A DNA stretch of 15,163 nt from CAYWNA01 sp964459305 (GTDB taxonomy: Bacteria > Planctomycetota > Planctomycetia > Pirellulales > Pirellulaceae): the NCBI GenBank assembly GCA_964459305.1, contig CAYWNA010000297.1, positions 1 through 15,163 of the forward strand, given 5' to 3'. Below are positions 14,931 through 15,163 of this stretch, one piece after another (position 1 is the stretch's first letter; every line of letters begins with the position of its first letter). Both the position numbers and the translations under genes were made by a program. The notes under the pieces are model-generated. The model did no database searches and was not told the DNA's origin. It saw only the letters and a list, made by a program, of their open reading frames with translations.

Positions 14931-15163
14931 CTACGAGAAGGTGTACTGAGGAATCTTCATCAACTCGCCGTCTTTCATGGCCGACTGGTGGGCCACTATG
15001 CCGGCGACCGACATGTTCAGCGACTGGGCAATGTCCACCCACGGCTGGCGGTCTTCGAGAATGGCCGTGACGAACTCGTTCGTCAGTGGTCCGTGTGAAC
15101 CATTGTGGCCGCCGGGTTTGACGCCGGGCGGAAGCGGTGGGCGCCGCGTGTCGGGCAGTTGCT
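14931..15163 (-). CDS. Gfo/Idh/MocA family oxidoreductase, C-terminal part
   Basis: The frame is open from the right edge to a TAG at 14931, giving 76 full codons and a partial first codon. It reads QLPDTRRPPLPPGVKPGGHN, then GSHGPLTNEFVTAILEDRQP, and ends in KIPQYTFS. The pattern GGHxxSHxxLTxEFxxAxxxDRxPxxDIxxSL, then GxVAHxSA, is shared with the complete oxidoreductase at 13509-14771, so this is the C-terminus of a tandem paralogue. Its N-terminus, cofactor loop and any signal lie outside the window. It is upstream in transcription order, 159 bases before the complete paralogue. Confidence 0.85.
   Translation of the reverse strand, partial: QLPDTRRPPLPPGVKPGGHNGSHGPLTNEFVTAILEDRQPWVDIAQSLNMSVAGIVAHQSAMKDGELMKIPQYTFS

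Overview
The window most likely comes from a planctomycete (Planctomycetota) or a close relative. The evidence is the set of gene families: a large secreted HzsA-like protein with three CxxCH heme sites, Tat-exported Gfo/Idh/MocA oxidoreductases, a formylglycine-generating-enzyme-like protein and secreted carbohydrate-active enzymes, mostly with signal peptides and all loosely spaced on one strand. A palindromic intergenic repeat of a kind I associate with planctomycete genomes points the same way. No rRNA, tRNA or marker gene is present, so the taxonomy is inference.

Every credible gene lies on the minus strand, so transcription runs from high to low coordinates. In that order they are: the C-terminus of a Gfo/Idh/MocA oxidoreductase (cut by the right edge); a second, paralogous Tat-exported one; a secreted FGE-like protein with an unrecognised C-terminal half; an unrecognised secreted 593-residue protein whose 5' end abuts a palindromic repeat; a heparinase II/III-type polysaccharide lyase; a truncated copy of an aldehyde dehydrogenase 5' end; a clan GH-A (GH39-like) glycosidase; the HzsA-like triheme protein; an intact aldehyde dehydrogenase; and the N-terminus of a BNR/Asp-box sialidase-like protein (cut by the left edge).

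Taken together this looks like a catabolic locus for a polysaccharide, perhaps uronic-acid-containing or sulfated. The lyase and glycosidases would act outside the cytoplasm, the oxidoreductases and aldehyde dehydrogenase would process the sugars or aldehydes released, and the HzsA-like cytochrome could provide electron transfer or an unknown redox step. Gaps of 56 to 346 bases make a single tight operon uncertain.

The most notable structural features are a gapless 180-base duplication carrying the first 35 codons of the aldehyde dehydrogenase, the palindrome at the 5' end of the 593-residue gene, and a 16-residue protein-like tail in frame behind the stop of the FGE-like gene. I see no CRISPR array, defence system, phage gene or transposase gene.
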